A stretch of 44,442 nt of DNA, from assembly GCA_018333655.1 (NCBI GenBank), contig JAGXTJ010000005.1, positions 1-44,442 of the forward strand. Direction: 5' to 3'. Origin of the DNA: Bacillota bacterium (GTDB lineage: Bacteria; Bacillota; UBA994). Position numbers and translations under genes: made by a program. Under the pieces are notes generated by a model that did no database searches, was not told the origin of the DNA, and was given only the letters and a program-made list of their open reading frames with translations. Each line of letters begins with the position of its first letter. Position 1 is the stretch's first letter. This document shows positions 42,529-44,442 of this stretch, piece after piece.

Positions 42529-43107
42529 GGTGACCAAGATGGGCGACAAAGTCGAGAGAACAACACCATGATAGAAAGCGAGTAGCGTCATCTCCTGGTC
42601 AGCGGCTCTAGAGACTACCGCGAGCGTCGTGTCCATGGTCGTGGCCCCGCCCGGTGTGATGGCGGCTGGTCCAAAGTTATGGCGAAATAGCTTGGGTATT
42701 AATGGAATAGAGATTAGTTCGCGAATGACATTGGTGAGAAAAGCAATGGCGGCAATTTCGGCACCAGCTAACTCAGCGAGGATAATGCTGCTCAAGCTGT
42801 ACCAGCCAAAGCCAGCTCCGATACCTAGCCCGAGAGGCAACCTCACCCCAAGTAGCAGTGCGGCTAAGCCAGCGCCCAGTAAAGTTCCTAAAGCAGAAGT
42901 CACCGGCAGGAGCAAGTGTTTCGGCTTGATGCCGAGGAGGCGTTTGCCAAGTGAATCGGAGCTGCCCAGTTCAATGCCAATGCCGAAAAGCACTAACAGT
43001 AGTAACCAGAAAGCATACTGAGAAAGGTTGGCGGTAACCGTGCTAGGCAGTAAGAAGCGACCTAGCAAGCCGCCGACCACAGTGGCACCAAGTAGCAGTC
43101 GGGTCAT
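42511..43107 (-). CDS. LysO-type lysine exporter, C-terminal half (split gene)
   Basis: 198 residues, hydrophobic, with the DUF340/LysO core GIGAGFGWYSLSSIILAELAGAEIAAIAFLTNVIRE and FGPAAITPGGATTMDTTLAVV. In E. coli LysO is a single polypeptide of about 300 residues; here the protein is divided after the first domain. Its ATG overlaps the N-terminal gene stop by one base (TAATG), so translation is coupled. Its 3' end overlaps the prenyltransferase gene by 18 bases. Confidence 0.82.
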   Translation of the reverse strand: MTRLLLGATVVGGLLGRFLLPSTVTANLSQYAFWLLLLVLFGIGIELGSSDSLGKRLLGIKPKHLLLPVTSALGTLLGAGLAALLLGVRLPLGLGIGAGFGWYSLSSIILAELAGAEIAAIAFLTNVIRELISIPLIPKLFRHNFGPAAITPGGATTMDTTLAVVSRAADQEMTLLAFYHGVVLSTLSPILVTLLGSR

Positions 43108-43364
43108 TAATTTCGCCCCCTCAAAGGAAGTGACAGTAGGACGCCACCAGCTATACTCAAGGTGGCAAAGACTAGTGACTTGCCCCCGAGGCGAGGCAAG
43201 GAGGCCAGTACCTCAGGATTTCCACCTATTTTGGCTCCCATGACTAAGAGCAAGCAGGCGACCGTAGCCAAGACAATTGTGGGCATATACTTTAGGGATT
43301 TATTTCTCTTGAGAATTACGCCGCAGGCCATCCCTACGAGCAGCGCCAGTATTAGTTGGCTCAT
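43107..43364 (-). CDS. LysO-type exporter, N-terminal half (split gene)
   Basis: 85 residues with membrane segments: LILALLVGMACGVILKRN, then MPTIVLATVACLLLVMGAKIGGNPEVLASLPRLG, matching the start of DUF340/LysO proteins. ATG 43364 follows AGGAGGAGA. A longer frame up to 43421 lacks a ribosome site. It overlaps the CDF gene end by 65 bases in a different frame, and probably forms one transporter with the following gene. Confidence 0.8.
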   Translation of the reverse strand: MSQLILALLVGMACGVILKRNKSLKYMPTIVLATVACLLLVMGAKIGGNPEVLASLPRLGGKSLVFATLSIAGGVLLSLPLRGRN

Positions 43365-44265
43365 CAGCAGTCTCCTCCTCAGGCATGTCGTGTGGATGAA
43401 ACTTACAGGTAGTGCAGTCAATAGATTGATCTACCACCGCCATATGATGACAGGGATTTACATGGACGAGTACGCTCTCTACGATAGGCAGCTCCTCAAG
43501 AAGCGCTCGTTTAGCTAAGGTGGCGATATGGTGTCCTTCGGCTACCGTCAGAAAAGGGTTGACGCATATCTTAAGGTCAACTAGCACGCGTGAGCTGATG
43601 AGGCGAGCCTTAATTTCAGTTACTGAAAGTACCCCGCACGTGCCCTCCGCGATGCGGGTAATGTCGTTTAGTACAGGCAGACTCGGCGCCTCATCAATTA
43701 GCTCACGGATTGACTGCGCGTAAATTTTGAGGCCGGTATAGGTGATATAAAGTGATACAGTGAGCCCTGCGAGTGGGTCAAGCGCAGGGTAGCCTAGCTG
43801 TGCTCCCAGCACGCCACAGAGCACCGCGAACGAGGCCAGTACATCACTACGATGGTTAGCTGCGTCAGCCAGCAGGACCGAACTGCGGAGTCGCTGACCT
43901 GCTCTGCCGACATAGCGGTAAGCGCACTCTTTGGCAACAATGGAGAGGACAGTAACCCAAATGGCCAGGGTGCCCGGAACTTCGATATTGCCCGTTTTAA
44001 TCAGCAAGAACGATTTGACGCCTAGACTGATGCCGGTGGCCATGATCAAGAGAGCCACAATTTTAGCGGCTACGGACTCATACTTGGCGTGGCCATAGTG
44101 ATGCGTCTCATCGGGCGGGTTGCCAGCCAGTTTAAGCCCCACATAGACCACCACAGTAGCTACAATGTCTGAAGCCGAGTTAGCCGCGTCAACAAGTACT
44201 GCGGTACTCCCTGCGAAAAAGCCCACACTTCCTCTGAGCAAGGTGAGTACAATGTTGGTGAGCAT
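43300..44265 (-). CDS. Cation diffusion facilitator (CDF) transporter
   Basis: 321 residues from ATG 44265, but the real start is likely an ATC at 44319 (see findings). Membrane segments include LVDAANSASDIVATVVVYVG (NSASD) and LLADAANHRSDVLASF (NHRSD), where most zinc-type CDFs have HxxxD. HHYGHAKYESVAAKI is the conserved loop. The cytoplasmic C-terminal domain has VHVNPCHH and a Cys-rich tail DCTTCKFHPHDM (about 279-290). The metal is uncertain. It overlaps the LysO N-half gene. Confidence 0.87.
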   Translation of the reverse strand: MLTNIVLTLLRGSVGFFAGSTAVLVDAANSASDIVATVVVYVGLKLAGNPPDETHHYGHAKYESVAAKIVALLIMATGISLGVKSFLLIKTGNIEVPGTLAIWVTVLSIVAKECAYRYVGRAGQRLRSSVLLADAANHRSDVLASFAVLCGVLGAQLGYPALDPLAGLTVSLYITYTGLKIYAQSIRELIDEAPSLPVLNDITRIAEGTCGVLSVTEIKARLISSRVLVDLKICVNPFLTVAEGHHIATLAKRALLEELPIVESVLVHVNPCHHMAVVDQSIDCTTCKFHPHDMPEEETADEPTNTGAARRDGLRRNSQEK

Positions 44266-44377
44266 GCTAAGGACAGCAACTCTTTTGGCACTTTGGTTTC
44301 TAGCTGATGGAGTAGCGATAGTGAAGTCCCTCCCTTCGCTCGACTATGATATCACAAAACATAGTTTGTTTCACCTT

Positions 44378-44442
44378 TGCGACAGAGGGGACGGTTCTTT
44401 TTGTCGCAAAGTCCGACAAAAAGAACCGTCCCCTCTGTCGCA
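44378..44442. repeat. Perfect 29-bp inverted repeat (REP/MITE-like hairpin, at window end)
   Basis: Left arm 44378-44406 starts TGCGACAGAGGGGACGGTTC and ends TTTTTGTCG; right arm 44414-44442 is its exact complement, with a 7-base loop. It shares GGGACGG with the REP family of the first 10 kb. It could form a very stable hairpin. The element may extend past the window. Confidence 0.9.

Overview
The window looks like chromosomal DNA from a spore-forming Bacillota, probably an anaerobe of the Clostridia type. The evidence is a gerA-type germination operon, a SpoVB-type flippase, strong AGGAGG ribosome sites, frequent GTG/TTG starts, TrmK, a class A RNase P RNA, rubredoxin and a typical Gram-positive BirA/BioY control site. 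Base composition looks moderately GC-rich. The species cannot be named from the sequence.

Region 1 (about 1-10,650) is accessory. It holds the start of a transposase with iterated repeats at its 5' end, a lone HicB-like protein, two divergent AAA ATPase genes with nuclease-like tails, an OLD/AAA_21-type ATPase coupled to a DUF4276 (TOPRIM-like) partner broken by an in-frame TAG, a SWIM zinc-finger protein, an AlbA_2/HATPase (RecG-like) regulator reduced to a pseudogene by an internal deletion, a REP-associated HUH transposase (RAYT), a hicBA pair whose toxin tail is overwritten, and a RHH-MazF toxin-antitoxin pair. Nine copies of a 25-bp hairpin (9-bp arm, GACGGAG-type loop, 9-bp arm) are scattered only through this part. 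Two flank the RAYT gene, two supply or contain the stop codon of the neighbouring gene, and one replaces the 3' end of hicA. I read this as a REP/RAYT system caught remodelling gene ends.

Region 2 (about 10,650-34,000) is mostly housekeeping: nitroreductase, PhzF-like protein, peptidase T, GNAT acetyltransferase, TrmK, 2-Cys peroxiredoxin, rnpB, glycyl- and tryptophanyl-tRNA synthetases, a TPM/LemA pair, a methyltransferase, an S9 peptidase, an APH/CotS-like kinase, SpoVB, a PLP aminotransferase, a B12-binding radical SAM protein, CopA behind a CsoR-type operator, and TypA with a duplicated terminator. A four-copy 23-bp palindromic operator-like array lies between the GNAT and trmK genes, and a short attenuator-like leader precedes glyS.

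Region 3 (about 34,000-44,442) holds a small DUF1540 protein missed by a simple ORF scan, bioY behind a BirA operator that overlaps its promoter, asparaginase, birA itself, a flavodoxin-like reductase, rubredoxin, a gerA-gerB-gerC operon, a shortened UbiA-type prenyltransferase, a LysO exporter split into two coupled genes, and a CDF metal transporter whose best ribosome site points to an ATC codon. The window ends in a perfect 29-bp inverted repeat that shares the GGGGACGG core with the REP family of Region 1.

All functional calls come from reading motifs and family resemblance by eye. No database search was run.
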